A DNA stretch of 64,000 bases from NCBI RefSeq assembly GCF_015207985.1, contig NZ_JADEVV010000002.1:62001-126000 (forward strand), read 5' to 3'. This document shows positions 18,120 through 27,667 of the stretch, piece after piece. The notes below the pieces were generated by a model, which ran no database searches, was not told where the DNA came from, and was given only the letters and a program-made list of their open reading frames with translations. Source of the stretch: Synechocystis salina LEGE 00031. GTDB lineage: Bacteria > Cyanobacteriota > Cyanobacteriia > Cyanobacteriales > Microcystaceae. Every line of letters starts with the position of its first letter. Position 1 is the stretch's first letter. A program made the position numbers and the translations under genes.

Positions 18120-18785
18120 ATGCTTCCCCGTCAACAACCCCGCCGTGTGGCCCGTGAACTTTCCTTGTTGAGCCTGAGCCAATTGAGCCGCAAGGACACC
18201 AAGCCCGAAACCTTGGAGCAAGGCGACCTGGAAGCATTGCTGTTGGCGGCCACCCGCACCTTGAGTGGGGAAGTCCATGAAATTTTAGAAACAGCCTCGG
18301 CAGAATTGAGTCGTAGCCATGAACGCTTGTTAAACAGTGAAATTCGGGCCAATAACCTCAACAGTGCGAAGGCCATGCTGGAAGAAGCCATGACCCTAAC
18401 GGAAACCGTGATTAATCGCCTAGCCCTAGCAGTGGATTTGCCGGAAACGTTGCAATTAGCTGGGCAAATGGAAGTACGGAAATTTGCGTTGGAATTAATT
18501 GGCACCGTCTGTCGCCGCCGTCAGCAAATCGATGAGCAACTGCAAGAAGCCATGGTGGACTGGCAACTGTCCCGCCTGGCCAAAATTGATCAAGATATAC
18601 TGCGCCTGGCGATCGCCGAACTGGATTACCTCGGTGTGCCCCAAAAAGTAGCCATTAACGAAGCGGTGGAGTTGGCCAAACGCTACTCTGGCCAGGATGG
18701 TCACCGTTTTATCAATGGGGTCTTGCGTCGGGTCACGGAAAAAAAGACTAATGGAGCCCCCGTTACCCCTGGTGAACCCCGTTAA
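18120..18785 (+). CDS. nusB: transcription antitermination factor NusB
   Basis: A 221-residue NusB protein, longer than the 140-residue norm because of an N-terminal insertion common in cyanobacteria. The start [22 protein letters not shown] carries the characteristic RR-x-ARE-x-hydrophobic helix. The C-terminal half has [31 protein letters not shown] and [10 protein letters not shown]. The open frame continues upstream to 17970, but conservation begins at the ATG at 18120, so that start was chosen. With NusE (S10), NusB binds boxA of rRNA leaders. ndhV follows about 80 bases downstream on the same strand. Confidence 0.95.
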   Translation: MLPRQQPRRVARELSLLSLSQLSRKDTKPETLEQGDLEALLLAATRTLSGEVHEILETASAELSRSHERLLNSEIRANNLNSAKAMLEEAMTLTETVINRLALAVDLPETLQLAGQMEVRKFALELIGTVCRRRQQIDEQLQEAMVDWQLSRLAKIDQDILRLAIAELDYLGVPQKVAINEAVELAKRYSGQDGHRFINGVLRRVTEKKTNGAPVTPGEPR

Positions 18786-18863
18786 TATTTGTTATTTTTT
18801 TTGTGATTGCCCCCAGTGGCGCTCACTCCCTTTTCCTTATCATGGCGATCGCCCCCCAAATTA

Positions 18864-19289
18864 ATGACAGAAGCCAAAGCCCCCGCTGAAAAGAAAGCTA
18901 AACCCCCCGCAGTAGAAGATAAGCCCTTCACCGAATTCATCCAGCAAGATTTTCTCCCCGCCCTCCAAAGTGCCCTCGGTAAAATTGGTCTGGGTCAGGT
19001 GTCCCTCGATTTTAACCAAAAACCCCTAGCCATCCCCGGCGCCGACAACACTGCCTACTGGCAAGTACAAGGCACCTGGAGCGGCGATCGCCAGATTGCG
19101 AAACAATTCAGCCTCTATTTCTTCCAAGAAGACATCAAAGGACCCAAAGGCTTTGCCTACAGCGTCGATAATCGTCCCCCCAGCACCCTGGAGTCCTTTA
19201 TGATTGACGAGCGCAAAGTCACCCTTGATTTGATGGTGCTCTACATCCTACAGCGGTTAAATGGCCAAAAATGGTTAGGGGGCAACTAG
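18864..19289 (+). CDS. ndhV: NDH-1 complex subunit NdhV (DUF2996)
   Basis: A 141-residue hydrophilic protein starting MTEAKAPAEKK, matching the DUF2996 family to which Synechocystis NdhV (Sll0272, from memory) belongs. NdhV is a peripheral subunit on the ferredoxin-facing side of the thylakoid NDH-1 complex, needed for stable NDH-1MS and cyclic electron flow. Core features are FIQQDFLPALQSALGK, TYWQVQGTWSGDRQ-type beta strands, and RPPSTLESFMIDERKVTLDLM. The frame is open from a GTG at 18807, but the ATG at 18864 gives the family start. It sits between nusB and a sodium/proton antiporter. Confidence 0.92.
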   Translation: MTEAKAPAEKKAKPPAVEDKPFTEFIQQDFLPALQSALGKIGLGQVSLDFNQKPLAIPGADNTAYWQVQGTWSGDRQIAKQFSLYFFQEDIKGPKGFAYSVDNRPPSTLESFMIDERKVTLDLMVLYILQRLNGQKWLGGN

Positions 19290-19334
19290 CCCAGGCATAG
19301 TCACCACCCATTATGGGGGATACCACCAAGCATA

Positions 19335-20957
19335 ATGATTAGATATTTGGCTGTCAGTGCGGAAATCAATATCGATAAACTTCCTGCAGAGCCAGAATCA
19401 GCCCTAGGTAACCTAGCCATCACCACCTTGGTGGAGAATCTGATCATTCTGCTATTGGTGGCTACCTTAGTAGCCCTGGTGGCCCGCTGGCTCAAGATTC
19501 CCTACGTGGTCGGTTTAGTGCTGGCGGGTTTGGCCATCCCCCGTCACCTTTCCATTGGTCTGAACCCCGAATTAATTTTCAACCTATTCCTGCCCATTCT
19601 CATTTTTGAGGCGGCCATTAACACCGACATTAGCCGCCTGCGTAGCACCATTAAACCCATTGCCCTATTGGCGGGGCCGGGGGTGGTGCTTTCCTCGGCA
19701 ATTACTGCAGTGTTATTGAAGATAGGGCTTGGTTTAGCCTGGATTACCGCCGCTGGGGTCAGCGTGATCTTGACTATCACCGACACCGTTTCCGTCATTG
19801 CTGCTTTTCGGACAGTGCCCGTGCCCCGACGTTTAGCCACCATTGTGGAAGGGGAAAGCTTACTTAATGACGGGGTGGCCATGGTGCTGCTCAGTGTCAT
19901 TACCACCATCCATGTCCAGGGAACCTTCACCCCAGGGCAAGGCATTAGGCAAATGTTTATTGCCTTTGTGGGGGGCGGTTTGCTGGGGCTGGGACTTGGT
20001 TACCTGTGCGTCGGCCTGTTCCGTCAGCTAGACGACGATCTGAGCGACATTCTGCTGACGGTGTCCGTATCCCTAGGAACCTTTCAAATTGGTCAAATTT
20101 TGGGAGTTTCCAGTGCGATCGCCGTGGTGGTGGCGGGGTTAGTAATCGGCAACCTAGCCTTCAAGGAAACCTCCGCTTCCATTAAAGTTACCCTGTTAAG
20201 CTTCTGGCAATATGCCGGTTTTGGCGTCAACACCCTGATTTTTCTCTTGGTGGGCATTGAAGTCTATCCCCGCATTCTATTGGCCACCATTCCCGCCGCC
20301 CTAATTGCCATTGTGGCCTACCAAATTGGCCGCATTTTTTCCATTTATCCCCTCCTTTATCTACTCCGCTTCTTTGACCGGCCTTTGCCCCTGCGCTGGC
20401 AACATGTGCTAATCGCCGGCAATGTTAAAGGTTCTCTTTCCATGGCCCTAGCCTTGGCCCTGCCCCTCACTTTACCGGGAAGGGAGCAGGTGGTTACCTT
20501 AGTCTTTAGCACTGTGATGGTTTCCCTAATTGGGCAAGGTTTAAGTCTGCCTTGGGTGGTGAAAAAATTACAATTGAGCAAACCGTCTCCCCTGGCCGAA
20601 AAAATTGCTGTGCTCCAGCTAAATTTAGTTACGGCCAAGGCGGCCCAAGGGGAATTAAAATATCTGTTGGAAACGGGCAGTTTACCTAAGTTTTTGTACG
20701 AAGAATTATTCGCCGATTACCAAGCTCGCATTGCCAATTCTGAGCAAGAATTAAGAAATTTTTATAACCAAAGAAATTTAATTTTTTCCGAGGGTGAGGT
20801 AGAAAAAGAATACATTGATGGTCTATACCGTCGTCTCTACATAGCAGAAAAAAGCGCCATTAATGATGCCTTAGCGAAGGGAATATTAGCCGATGACATC
20901 AGTAATGAATATTTACAGGTGTTGAATGAAAAACTTTTAGCTCTGCAGGATGATTGA
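19335..20957 (+). CDS. nhaS2: CPA1-type Na+/H+ antiporter NhaS2
   Basis: A 540-residue cation:proton antiporter. About 12 membrane segments span residues 30-420, with the CPA1 motifs LTITDTVSVIAAF (about 150) and GESLLNDGVAMVLLSV (about 175), whose ND pair is the ion-binding site. The last 100 residues are a charged cytoplasmic tail (EKEYIDGLYRRLYIAEKSA). The neighbours nusB, ndhV and a pentapeptide gene match what I recall around nhaS2 in PCC 6803 (Sll0273). It exchanges Na+ for protons across the plasma membrane. Confidence 0.9.
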   Translation: MIRYLAVSAEINIDKLPAEPESALGNLAITTLVENLIILLLVATLVALVARWLKIPYVVGLVLAGLAIPRHLSIGLNPELIFNLFLPILIFEAAINTDISRLRSTIKPIALLAGPGVVLSSAITAVLLKIGLGLAWITAAGVSVILTITDTVSVIAAFRTVPVPRRLATIVEGESLLNDGVAMVLLSVITTIHVQGTFTPGQGIRQMFIAFVGGGLLGLGLGYLCVGLFRQLDDDLSDILLTVSVSLGTFQIGQILGVSSAIAVVVAGLVIGNLAFKETSASIKVTLLSFWQYAGFGVNTLIFLLVGIEVYPRILLATIPAALIAIVAYQIGRIFSIYPLLYLLRFFDRPLPLRWQHVLIAGNVKGSLSMALALALPLTLPGREQVVTLVFSTVMVSLIGQGLSLPWVVKKLQLSKPSPLAEKIAVLQLNLVTAKAAQGELKYLLETGSLPKFLYEELFADYQARIANSEQELRNFYNQRNLIFSEGEVEKEYIDGLYRRLYIAEKSAINDALAKGILADDISNEYLQVLNEKLLALQDD

Positions 20958-21158
20958 TCGGTATAATTGTAAAAATGATGATGTTTAGTCTGCTTTTAAG
21001 AAGCCTTCCTAATGCTCCAATGTTTAGGAAAACTAAGTAAAATTTGCCTCGTATGATCAGAGCTTTAGCGGATCAGTTCAAGAAGCAAACTAAAACTTTG
21101 CCAACAGGCTCTTAGGAGCTGATGTATAGTGGAAAAAGGTAAGCGCTATGGGAGTTGG

Positions 21159-21749
21159 ATGTTAATGAACTTTTTAGTAATTTGTCAAAAATTTTTCGTC
21201 CATAATCTATTCCCATGGAAGGCGATCGCCGGGGTCCAGAGGGAAAAAGCAAAGCCCCTGGGCCGCTGGCAACCCTTAGTTCAAGCTGGCTTACTAGTTG
21301 CCACTTTCATCCTGGCCCTTGTCACCTTCACTAGCTCTAGCCTCGCCCTAGACTATAACCGGGGCAACCTGGTGGGGGCGGATTTTTCCCATCAAGATCT
21401 ACATGGTTCCATCTTTGACCATGCCAATTTACGGGGCGCAGATTTCACCGGAGCTAATCTGCAGGGAGCACGGTTTTTTTCCGCCAACATGGACGGTGCC
21501 ATTTTAGAGGGAGCGGACGCCCGGGGAGTGGATTTTGAGTCCGCCCGTTTGACCCATGCCAATCTCCGCAATGCCCGTTTGGAGGGTTCCTTTGGCACCA
21601 ATACTAAGTTCGGTGAAGTGGACATTGAAGGGGCAGACCTAACGGACATTATTTTAAGACCCGACACGGAAGAATATCTTTGCGGGCTAGCAAAGGGGAC
21701 TAACCCAGCCACGGGCAGGCAAACCAAGGACACTCTTTTCTGTCCTTAG
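21159..21749 (+). CDS. exported pentapeptide-repeat protein
   Basis: About 196 residues from the ATG at 21159; a GTG at 21129 would add 10 residues. A hydrophobic segment (about residues 43-65, GLLVATFILALVTFTSSSLA) ending in SLALDY looks like a signal peptide. Two dozen or so A(D/N)LXX-type pentapeptides follow: NLVGADFSHQDLHG, ANLRGADFTGANLQGA, and so on, forming a right-handed beta helix. The end carries TDIILRPDTEEYLCGLAKGTNP, a conserved tail with one cysteine. PCC 6803 has a pentapeptide protein after nhaS2 (Sll0274, from memory). Likely periplasmic or thylakoid-lumenal; molecular role unknown. Confidence 0.85.
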   Translation: MLMNFLVICQKFFVHNLFPWKAIAGVQREKAKPLGRWQPLVQAGLLVATFILALVTFTSSSLALDYNRGNLVGADFSHQDLHGSIFDHANLRGADFTGANLQGARFFSANMDGAILEGADARGVDFESARLTHANLRNARLEGSFGTNTKFGEVDIEGADLTDIILRPDTEEYLCGLAKGTNPATGRQTKDTLFCP

Positions 21750-21768
21750 ATTTGCTTAATTTCAGTCA

Positions 21769-22185
21769 TTACCAGGAAAGGGTTTTGGTGTCATCTTGGA
21801 ATAAAGCTTCTCCAGTTAGGGCCGGATTACCGACTTTGATTCCCTCCAGCAGATCGCTTTCGCTAATTCCATACTTTTTCATGCAGGCTGGACAAGCGAT
21901 AACCAGGCCGCCCTTTTTCATAATGGCCCGGAGAGTTGCTTGTTGTTCTTGGTACTGATCGGCTTTGGCCTTGGAAGCGAGTAAGATGCCCTGGTCATTG
22001 AGAAAAATGGTTAGGGGATGTCCACGTTCCAATTGAGCTTGGGAAAAACCGATCGCCATGGTGCTACGGTGAGCTTGATCGGTGGTGAGATTGATGAATA
22101 GGGGATCTTCGTTGCCAGCTAAAACGGGCAAACTCAGAGGAACGGCGGTAAGAAAAACACTGGCCACAAAGGCGATTGCTTTCAT
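21769..22185 (-). CDS. exported DsrE/peroxiredoxin-like protein
   Basis: A 138-residue protein with a clear signal peptide (residues 1-23, ending PVLAG). The remainder has a DsrE-like fold pattern: PLFINLTTDQAHRSTMAIGFSQ, HPLTIFLNDQGILLAS, and VIACPACMKKYGI near residue 98. CPxC there could be redox-active. The C-terminal GNPALTGEALFQDDTKTLSW is typical of cyanobacterial DsrE proteins. It is convergent with the pentapeptide gene, with only about 20 bases between their stops. It probably handles thiols or sulfur in the periplasm. Confidence 0.7.
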   Translation of the reverse strand: MKAIAFVASVFLTAVPLSLPVLAGNEDPLFINLTTDQAHRSTMAIGFSQAQLERGHPLTIFLNDQGILLASKAKADQYQEQQATLRAIMKKGGLVIACPACMKKYGISESDLLEGIKVGNPALTGEALFQDDTKTLSW

Positions 22186-22341
22186 CGGGGTCTTTCAGGA
22201 TAACGAACAGAACAATTAGCTTATTTTAGGTTTATCGTTAATAAATTACCCCAGACAGCCTGTCAAACATTAGATTAGATTTGTCTGCGATTTGATGGCT
22301 GTTAAAAAACAGTAAAATCTGGAGTTAATTGACCCCGTGGA

Positions 22342-23862
22342 TCACTTTATGGCGGGGAGATGGGGCGGAGTTTCAGATTTTATTGACATCTCCTTATTTG
22401 TACTAGTGTCTTCATTGGCTGGTAGGGCAACGGCGATCGCCGCAAAGACTTTACCGACAGGGATGAGCTTGATGCCAGCGGATTCAATCCCAGTTTGACC
22501 TTTAGGGACAATGGCTTTTTTAAAACCGAGCTTAGCCGCTTCCTTTAAACGAATTTCTAGCTGGGAAATGGGGCGAATTTGGCCCCCTAAACCAATTTCC
22601 CCCAAAATAATCATGGTTGGATCCACCACCCGGTCCCGAAAACTGGCCACCAGGGCGATCGCCATGGCCAAATCCACCGCCGGCTCTTCCACCTCCAGAC
22701 CCCCCGCCACGGACAGGTAAGCATCTAATTTGGAAAGGGGCACCCCCAGACGTTTTTCCAGTACGGCAAGAACTTGCAAAAGGCGATTGTAATCCACCCC
22801 TGTAGTTGATCGTCGGGGGGAAGCATAACTGGTGGGACTAACCAAGGCCTGTAACTCCACCACCAGGGGTCTAGTTCCTTCACAGGCCACCGTAATGGCA
22901 GTGCCGGACATAAATTCTTCCCGACTGCCCAAAAACAATTGGGACGGATTGAGCACTTCCTGCAGCCCCGACTGCACCATTTCAAAAATGCCAATTTCTT
23001 GGGTCGCACCAAAACGATTTTTAACAGATCTGAGTAAACGATGGGACGCAAACCGATCGCCCTGGAAATATAACACCGTGTCCACCAAATGCTCCAGCAC
23101 CTTTGGCCCGGCGATCGCCCCTTCTTTTGTGACATGGCCCACAATAAATAAACTAATGTGATCCCGTTTGGCCAATTGCATTAACAAACCTGTACATTCC
23201 CGCACTTGGGAAACGGAACCAGGGGCTGAACTAAGGGCTGGAAAATATAAATTTTGAATACTGTCAATAATGGCCACCTGGGGTTGCAGGGCTTCCAATT
23301 CCCGTAAAATATCCTCCAAATTAGTTTCTGGTAAAACAAACAAATTACCGTCATGGGGGAGGTTTGCCTCTGCCATTTTGCTGTCACTAGCGTTGACAGT
23401 TTGGGTAATACCTAAACGGGTGGCCCGGAGCTTAATTTGTTGTCCCGATTCTTCCGCTGAAACGTATAAAATCCTGGGTAAACGGGTGGCTAACTGGAAA
23501 GCCACTTGCAGTAACAAAGTCGATTTGCCAATGCCCGGATCTCCCCCAATTAAAATTAACGCCCCAGGCACAATGCCTCCCCCCAAAACCCGGTCTAACT
23601 CCCCATAGCCAGAGGGAAAACGCCCTTGATTTTCCTGCCGAATTTGAGAAAACGTTAAAGCCGCCTGGGGTTGACCTGTTTTGACCCTGGCAGAGCCGGA
23701 TTTTTGCGCCCCTAAACTGCGGCGATTGGTACCGCTAGAAACGGCATTGACCACCTCTTCCTGGAGAGTGCCGTACTCATGGCATTTAGGACAACGGCCA
23801 AACCATTGGGCATGGTCGGCTCCACAGGCAGAGCAAACAAACTTTGTCCGGGCTTTAGCCAT
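22342..23862 (-). CDS. radA: DNA repair protein RadA (Sms)
   Basis: A 506-residue RecA-like branch-migration ATPase. The N-terminal zinc finger is CSACGADHAQWFGRCPKCHEYG, Walker A is GGDPGIGKSTLLLQ, and the RadA-specific motif VKNRFG is present. The C-terminal Lon-protease-like domain includes SVAGGLEVEEPAVDLAMAIAL and ILGEIGLGGQIRPI. Length is somewhat above the 455-residue norm because of an N-terminal linker and a Lys/Thr-rich tail. The ATG at 23862 (MAKARTKFVC) is preferred over the upstream TTG. RadA works in recombination and in repair of stalled forks. Confidence 0.96.
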   Translation of the reverse strand: MAKARTKFVCSACGADHAQWFGRCPKCHEYGTLQEEVVNAVSSGTNRRSLGAQKSGSARVKTGQPQAALTFSQIRQENQGRFPSGYGELDRVLGGGIVPGALILIGGDPGIGKSTLLLQVAFQLATRLPRILYVSAEESGQQIKLRATRLGITQTVNASDSKMAEANLPHDGNLFVLPETNLEDILRELEALQPQVAIIDSIQNLYFPALSSAPGSVSQVRECTGLLMQLAKRDHISLFIVGHVTKEGAIAGPKVLEHLVDTVLYFQGDRFASHRLLRSVKNRFGATQEIGIFEMVQSGLQEVLNPSQLFLGSREEFMSGTAITVACEGTRPLVVELQALVSPTSYASPRRSTTGVDYNRLLQVLAVLEKRLGVPLSKLDAYLSVAGGLEVEEPAVDLAMAIALVASFRDRVVDPTMIILGEIGLGGQIRPISQLEIRLKEAAKLGFKKAIVPKGQTGIESAGIKLIPVGKVFAAIAVALPANEDTSTNKEMSIKSETPPHLPAIK

Positions 23863-24047
23863 GGGTGCCAAGGAGAATAAACGTAGGGCCTATCTTGACC
23901 TGATCAGCCTCAATGGAGCAAGAAAAAGCCACTGACCCATTCAAATCCCGTCAGGGGGAAATCAATGTAGCCAATGGCCCTAATAACTCAAACCATCAAA
24001 CAGTGAGCAATGTTATAGCTATTTACTCGGTTAAAAAAGATGCCACC

Positions 24048-25376
24048 TTAGCTGGCTTTGAACTTACCGGGGTTTTCCACATCGGTGCGGGTCCAATCAC
24101 AGGTGAAACCCTTGGTTTCCGGTACGAACTGGTTCCAGGGGATGGGATCAACGGGGCCTTCACTAGACCAAACAATGGTGAACTGACCTTCGTCATTGAC
24201 TTCCCCAATGCGGACAGTTTTGGAAATGTGGTGGTTGGGTTGCATGGTCACCATGCCTTCTGGGGCATCAAAGGTTTGACCGATCGCCGCCGCCCGGACT
24301 TTTTCTAGCCCTTCGGGGGTTTCCCCTACATCGCCGGCCGCTTCCACCGCTGCTTTCCAGAGGTAAACGGAAATATAGGCCGCTTCCATGGGGTCATTGG
24401 TCACCCGGTCTTCGCCATACTTGGCTTTAAAGGCCGCTACAAACTTCTGGTTTGCGGGGGTATCCACGCTTTGGAAATAGTTCCAAGAAGCATACTGACC
24501 GAGCAGATACTCCTTACCGATTTGCCGTACTTCCTCTTCCGCCACACTCACGGACATAACCGGATATTTGTCGGGGGTCAAACCAGCGGCTTGGATCTGT
24601 TTGAAGAAGGCAACGTTACTGTCCCCATTAAGGGTGTTGAAAATTACGCCACCATCGGGCAGGGCTTCCCGGATTTTGGTGATGATGGGGGTAACTTCGG
24701 TGTTGCCCAGGGGCAGGTAATCTTCCCCAAGGGTTTCGCCACCTTTGGCCTTTAACTGCTCTTTAATGATGGTGTTGGCAGTGCGGGGGAAAACGTAATC
24801 GGAACCCACCAGGAAGAACTTATTCCCCTTGTTTTCCAACAGCCAATCCACCGCCGGTTCAATTTGTTGGTTGGGGGCAGCACCGGTGTAGAAAATGTTT
24901 TTCGAACATTCCTGACCTTCGTACTGCACCGGGTACCAAAGCATGTGGTTTTTAGCTTCAAATACGGGCAGTACCGCTTTACGGCTAGCAGAAGTCCAAC
25001 AACCAAAGACGTTAACTACCTTGTCTTGGTCAATCAACTTCGCTGCTTTTTCCGCAAAGGTGGGCCAATCGGAAGCACCATCTTCTTTGATGGCTTCAAT
25101 GGGCCTACCCAAAACTCCACCGGCCGCATTAATTTCCTCGATCGCCAGTTCCGCCGCTTCCACTACGGTGGTTTCACTGATGGCCATGGTGCCACTGAGG
25201 GAGTGGAGTAAACCAACTTTGACTGGTTCCCCGGTGGGGGCCGTTCCTTCGGTGGGGGTGCCGGTGGGTTCAGTGGTCGGTTCTGTCCCACCACCACAGG
25301 CTTTGAGCAATAGACTGGCGCCTAGGGTTGCTGATCCATACAGCAAAAATTTACGTCTTCCAAAAGGGTTAGTCAT
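24048..25376 (-). CDS. urtA: urea ABC transporter substrate-binding lipoprotein UrtA
   Basis: A 442-residue solute-binding protein that captures urea for the UrtABCDE importer. The N-terminus [19 protein letters not shown] carries a twin-arginine motif, and LLLKACGGG is a lipobox with the lipidated cysteine at about residue 27, so export is likely by Tat with lipid anchoring. The mature part is a type I periplasmic-binding fold: [32 protein letters not shown], and [16 protein letters not shown] are UrtA-characteristic. The rest of the urt operon is not adjacent: radA lies just downstream. An NtcA-type promoter lies about 200 bases upstream. Confidence 0.95.
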   Translation of the reverse strand: MTNPFGRRKFLLYGSATLGASLLLKACGGGTEPTTEPTGTPTEGTAPTGEPVKVGLLHSLSGTMAISETTVVEAAELAIEEINAAGGVLGRPIEAIKEDGASDWPTFAEKAAKLIDQDKVVNVFGCWTSASRKAVLPVFEAKNHMLWYPVQYEGQECSKNIFYTGAAPNQQIEPAVDWLLENKGNKFFLVGSDYVFPRTANTIIKEQLKAKGGETLGEDYLPLGNTEVTPIITKIREALPDGGVIFNTLNGDSNVAFFKQIQAAGLTPDKYPVMSVSVAEEEVRQIGKEYLLGQYASWNYFQSVDTPANQKFVAAFKAKYGEDRVTNDPMEAAYISVYLWKAAVEAAGDVGETPEGLEKVRAAAIGQTFDAPEGMVTMQPNHHISKTVRIGEVNDEGQFTIVWSSEGPVDPIPWNQFVPETKGFTCDWTRTDVENPGKFKAS

Positions 25377-25544
25377 ACGCGAAAAATTATTACCTCGTAA
25401 GGATTCTAAATATGCTTGTTGGCTGGTGGAGAGGAGTTAATTGGGCGGAAACAGTGCTCTTAAAAAGTTTTTATCCGCAGTTTATTTAGGTCAACAAGGG
25501 AAGGTATTTCCGAGAGTAGGTTCGCCGGAAACAAATAAGACCCC

Positions 25545-25587
25545 ATACTACGAGCAGGTTAAGAAACAATTATGTAGCATAGGATAC
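25545..25587 (-). promoter_or_regulatory. NtcA-activated promoter of urtA
   Basis: Read on the minus strand, GTATCCTATGCTAC (25587 to 25574) is a perfect NtcA consensus GTAN8TAC. It is followed after 23 bases by TAGTAT (25550 to 25545), a good TAN3T -10 box. That spacing is the canonical class II NtcA-activated promoter. Transcription would start about 160-170 bases upstream of the urtA ATG. NtcA, helped by 2-oxoglutarate and PipX, activates nitrogen-scavenging genes when ammonium is scarce, and urea import is an established target. Confidence 0.85.
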
Positions 25588-25679
25588 AGTCTTTCCCGGA
25601 CTAAACGTATTTTTGGCCCGTTTTGCTCCCATTGTCAGGGAGGTTTGGCATTGGAACCGTTCAAAGGGAACAATCTTGA

Positions 25680-26642
25680 TTATTGGCGATGATCGCCGGA
25701 AGATGGCAGACGATGGAGGGCCAGAAAAGTCGCTTCCCACACGAGGCGGGGTTGGACGTAGGCGGCCAGATACTGACGGGCTTTCTCCAAAATTTCTAGC
25801 CATTGCCGTTGGCCGTAGCTCTGCCAGTAGTGGTATTGCAGATAGTCCACCAACCAAAGTTGGGTGCCATTGTCGAGGTTACTGTCCACCAGTTTGGCTA
25901 AATCAAAGGCTGCCAGGGGATCGGCAGGGGGCTGAATTAACTTTTGCCGCAGTTCAGTGGGGATACTCTGCATCTGTTCCCAAGCTTCAAACAGAATGCC
26001 AGGACTGCCCTGGGCGATCGCCAACAGTTCAGGGTGATTAAGGATTTCCTGACGGCCTAGCCTTTGCAAAATTTTGGCCATGTCATCTTCCCCCAAACGA
26101 TAAAAGGGAATGCGCTGGCAACGGGAAACAATGGTGGGTAGGAGGACATCGACGCTGGGGGCCAGCAGGATCAAAGTGGCCCGCCCCGGCTCCTCCAAGG
26201 TTTTTAGTAAAGCATTGGCCGCCCCTTCATTCATGGCTTGGGCTTCTTCAATCAGGATGACGGCTCTGTCCGCTTCCAAGGGAGGACGGCTGAGGAAACG
26301 GTTAATTTCTCGAATTTGTTCGACCCTGATCAGGGGAGCGGCCCGTCGTTTGAGCCCAGCTTGCTCGGCTTCGGGGGCGGTTAATAGTTTGCCCTGATGT
26401 TGAAAAGTTGGCTCTATTTTCAGGAGGTCAGGGTGATTGCCGGCAAAAAAACGTTCCTGGCGATTGGGTTGAGCTTCCCATCCCATTAATAAGGTTTCCC
26501 CAAAAGCCTTAGCAGCCAAACTTTTGCCTACCCCATCGGGGCCCACCAACAAATAGGCCGGGGCAATGCGCTCCTGGGCGATCGCCTGGTGTAGTAAGGC
26601 AATGGCTTGGTCTTGGCCAAGGATGGATTGGAAGCGATTCAT
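25680..26642 (-). CDS. holB: DNA polymerase III subunit delta'
   Basis: A 320-residue clamp-loader subunit. From the ATG at 26642 it begins MNRFQSILGQDQAIALLHQAI, with the nucleotide-binding-like GPDGVGKSLAAKAFG, then IREINRFLSRPPLEADRAVILIEEAQAMNEGAANALLKTLEEP and LLPTIVSRCQRIPF, all typical delta'/DnaX-like motifs. The central zinc-finger cysteines found in gamma/tau are absent, as expected. An open frame extends 10 codons further up, but conservation starts at MNRF. It is divergent from the methyltransferase gene, with about 70 bases between starts. Confidence 0.92.
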   Translation of the reverse strand: MNRFQSILGQDQAIALLHQAIAQERIAPAYLLVGPDGVGKSLAAKAFGETLLMGWEAQPNRQERFFAGNHPDLLKIEPTFQHQGKLLTAPEAEQAGLKRRAAPLIRVEQIREINRFLSRPPLEADRAVILIEEAQAMNEGAANALLKTLEEPGRATLILLAPSVDVLLPTIVSRCQRIPFYRLGEDDMAKILQRLGRQEILNHPELLAIAQGSPGILFEAWEQMQSIPTELRQKLIQPPADPLAAFDLAKLVDSNLDNGTQLWLVDYLQYHYWQSYGQRQWLEILEKARQYLAAYVQPRLVWEATFLALHRLPSSGDHRQ

Positions 26643-26710
26643 GGCCCTGCCCAACTTTGTTAACCTAAACAAGATTAATACTTAACTTTCCCTGCTGTTT
26701 TAACTATTCC

Positions 26711-27667
26711 ATGCCCGAGTCTTTGCTTCTGCCCGCTGGCCTCTTTTCCCTCTCCCTGGCGATCGCTGCCGGATTATATTTATTCACCGCCCGGGGCTAT
26801 CAATCATCCGATTCCGTGGCCAACGCCTATGACCAATGGACGGAGGACGGCATTTTGGAATATTACTGGGGCGACCATATCCACCTCGGCCATTATGGTA
26901 ATCCCCCGGTAACCAAGGATTTTATCCAGTCAAAAATTGATTTTGTCCACGCCATGGCCCGGTGGGGAAGCCTAGATAAGTTAGCCCCTGGAACTACCGT
27001 ATTGGACGTGGGTTGTGGCATTGGCGGCAGTAGTCGGATTTTGGCTCAAGATTACAATTTCAACGTTACGGGCATCACCATTAGCCCCCAACAGGTTAAG
27101 CGAGCCACAGAATTAACTCCCCCCGACGTAACAGCCAAGTTTGCGGTGGACGATGCCATGGCCTTGTCTTTCCCCGACGCTAGCTTTGACGTGGTGTGGT
27201 CAGTGGAAGCGGGGCCCCACATGCCCGATAAAGCCGTCTTTGCGAAGGAATTACTGCGGGTACTCAAGCCGGGGGGAATTTTGGTAGTGGCGGATTGGAA
27301 TCAGCGGGACGATCGCCAAGTGCCCCTCAATTTCTGGGAAAAACCGGTGATGCGGCAATTGTTGGATCAATGGTCCCACCCAGCCTTTGCCAGCATTGAA
27401 GGTTTTGCAGAAAATCTGGAAGCCACTGGGTTAGTAGAGGGCCAGGTCACCACCGCCGATTGGACTGTCCCCACCCTCCCCGCCTGGTTGGACACCATTT
27501 GGCAGGGCATTATCCGGCCCCAGGGCTGGTTGCAATATGGCTTGCCTGGGTTTGTCAAATCGGTGCGGGAAGTACCCACTATTTTGTTAATGCGCCTTGC
27601 CTTTGGCACAGGACTTTGTCGCTTTGGCATGTTTAAGGCGGTGCGGAAAGATGTTACTAAGGCTTAA
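26711..27667 (+). CDS. MPBQ/MSBQ methyltransferase-type SAM methyltransferase
   Basis: A 318-residue class I methyltransferase anchored by an N-terminal membrane helix (about residues 5-28). The SAM-binding motif I is VLDVGCGIGGSSRIL (about 98-112), followed by ITISPQQVKRA and LRVLKPGGILVVADW. The sequence matches what I recall as PCC 6803 Sll0418, the 2-methyl-6-phytylbenzoquinol/solanesyl-benzoquinol methyltransferase of tocopherol and plastoquinone synthesis. The related gamma-tocopherol methyltransferase has a similar SAM core, so the substrate assignment rests on this resemblance and on the adjoining ureB-purB genes, also its neighbours in PCC 6803. Confidence 0.8.
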   Translation: MPESLLLPAGLFSLSLAIAAGLYLFTARGYQSSDSVANAYDQWTEDGILEYYWGDHIHLGHYGNPPVTKDFIQSKIDFVHAMARWGSLDKLAPGTTVLDVGCGIGGSSRILAQDYNFNVTGITISPQQVKRATELTPPDVTAKFAVDDAMALSFPDASFDVVWSVEAGPHMPDKAVFAKELLRVLKPGGILVVADWNQRDDRQVPLNFWEKPVMRQLLDQWSHPAFASIEGFAENLEATGLVEGQVTTADWTVPTLPAWLDTIWQGIIRPQGWLQYGLPGFVKSVREVPTILLMRLAFGTGLCRFGMFKAVRKDVTKA

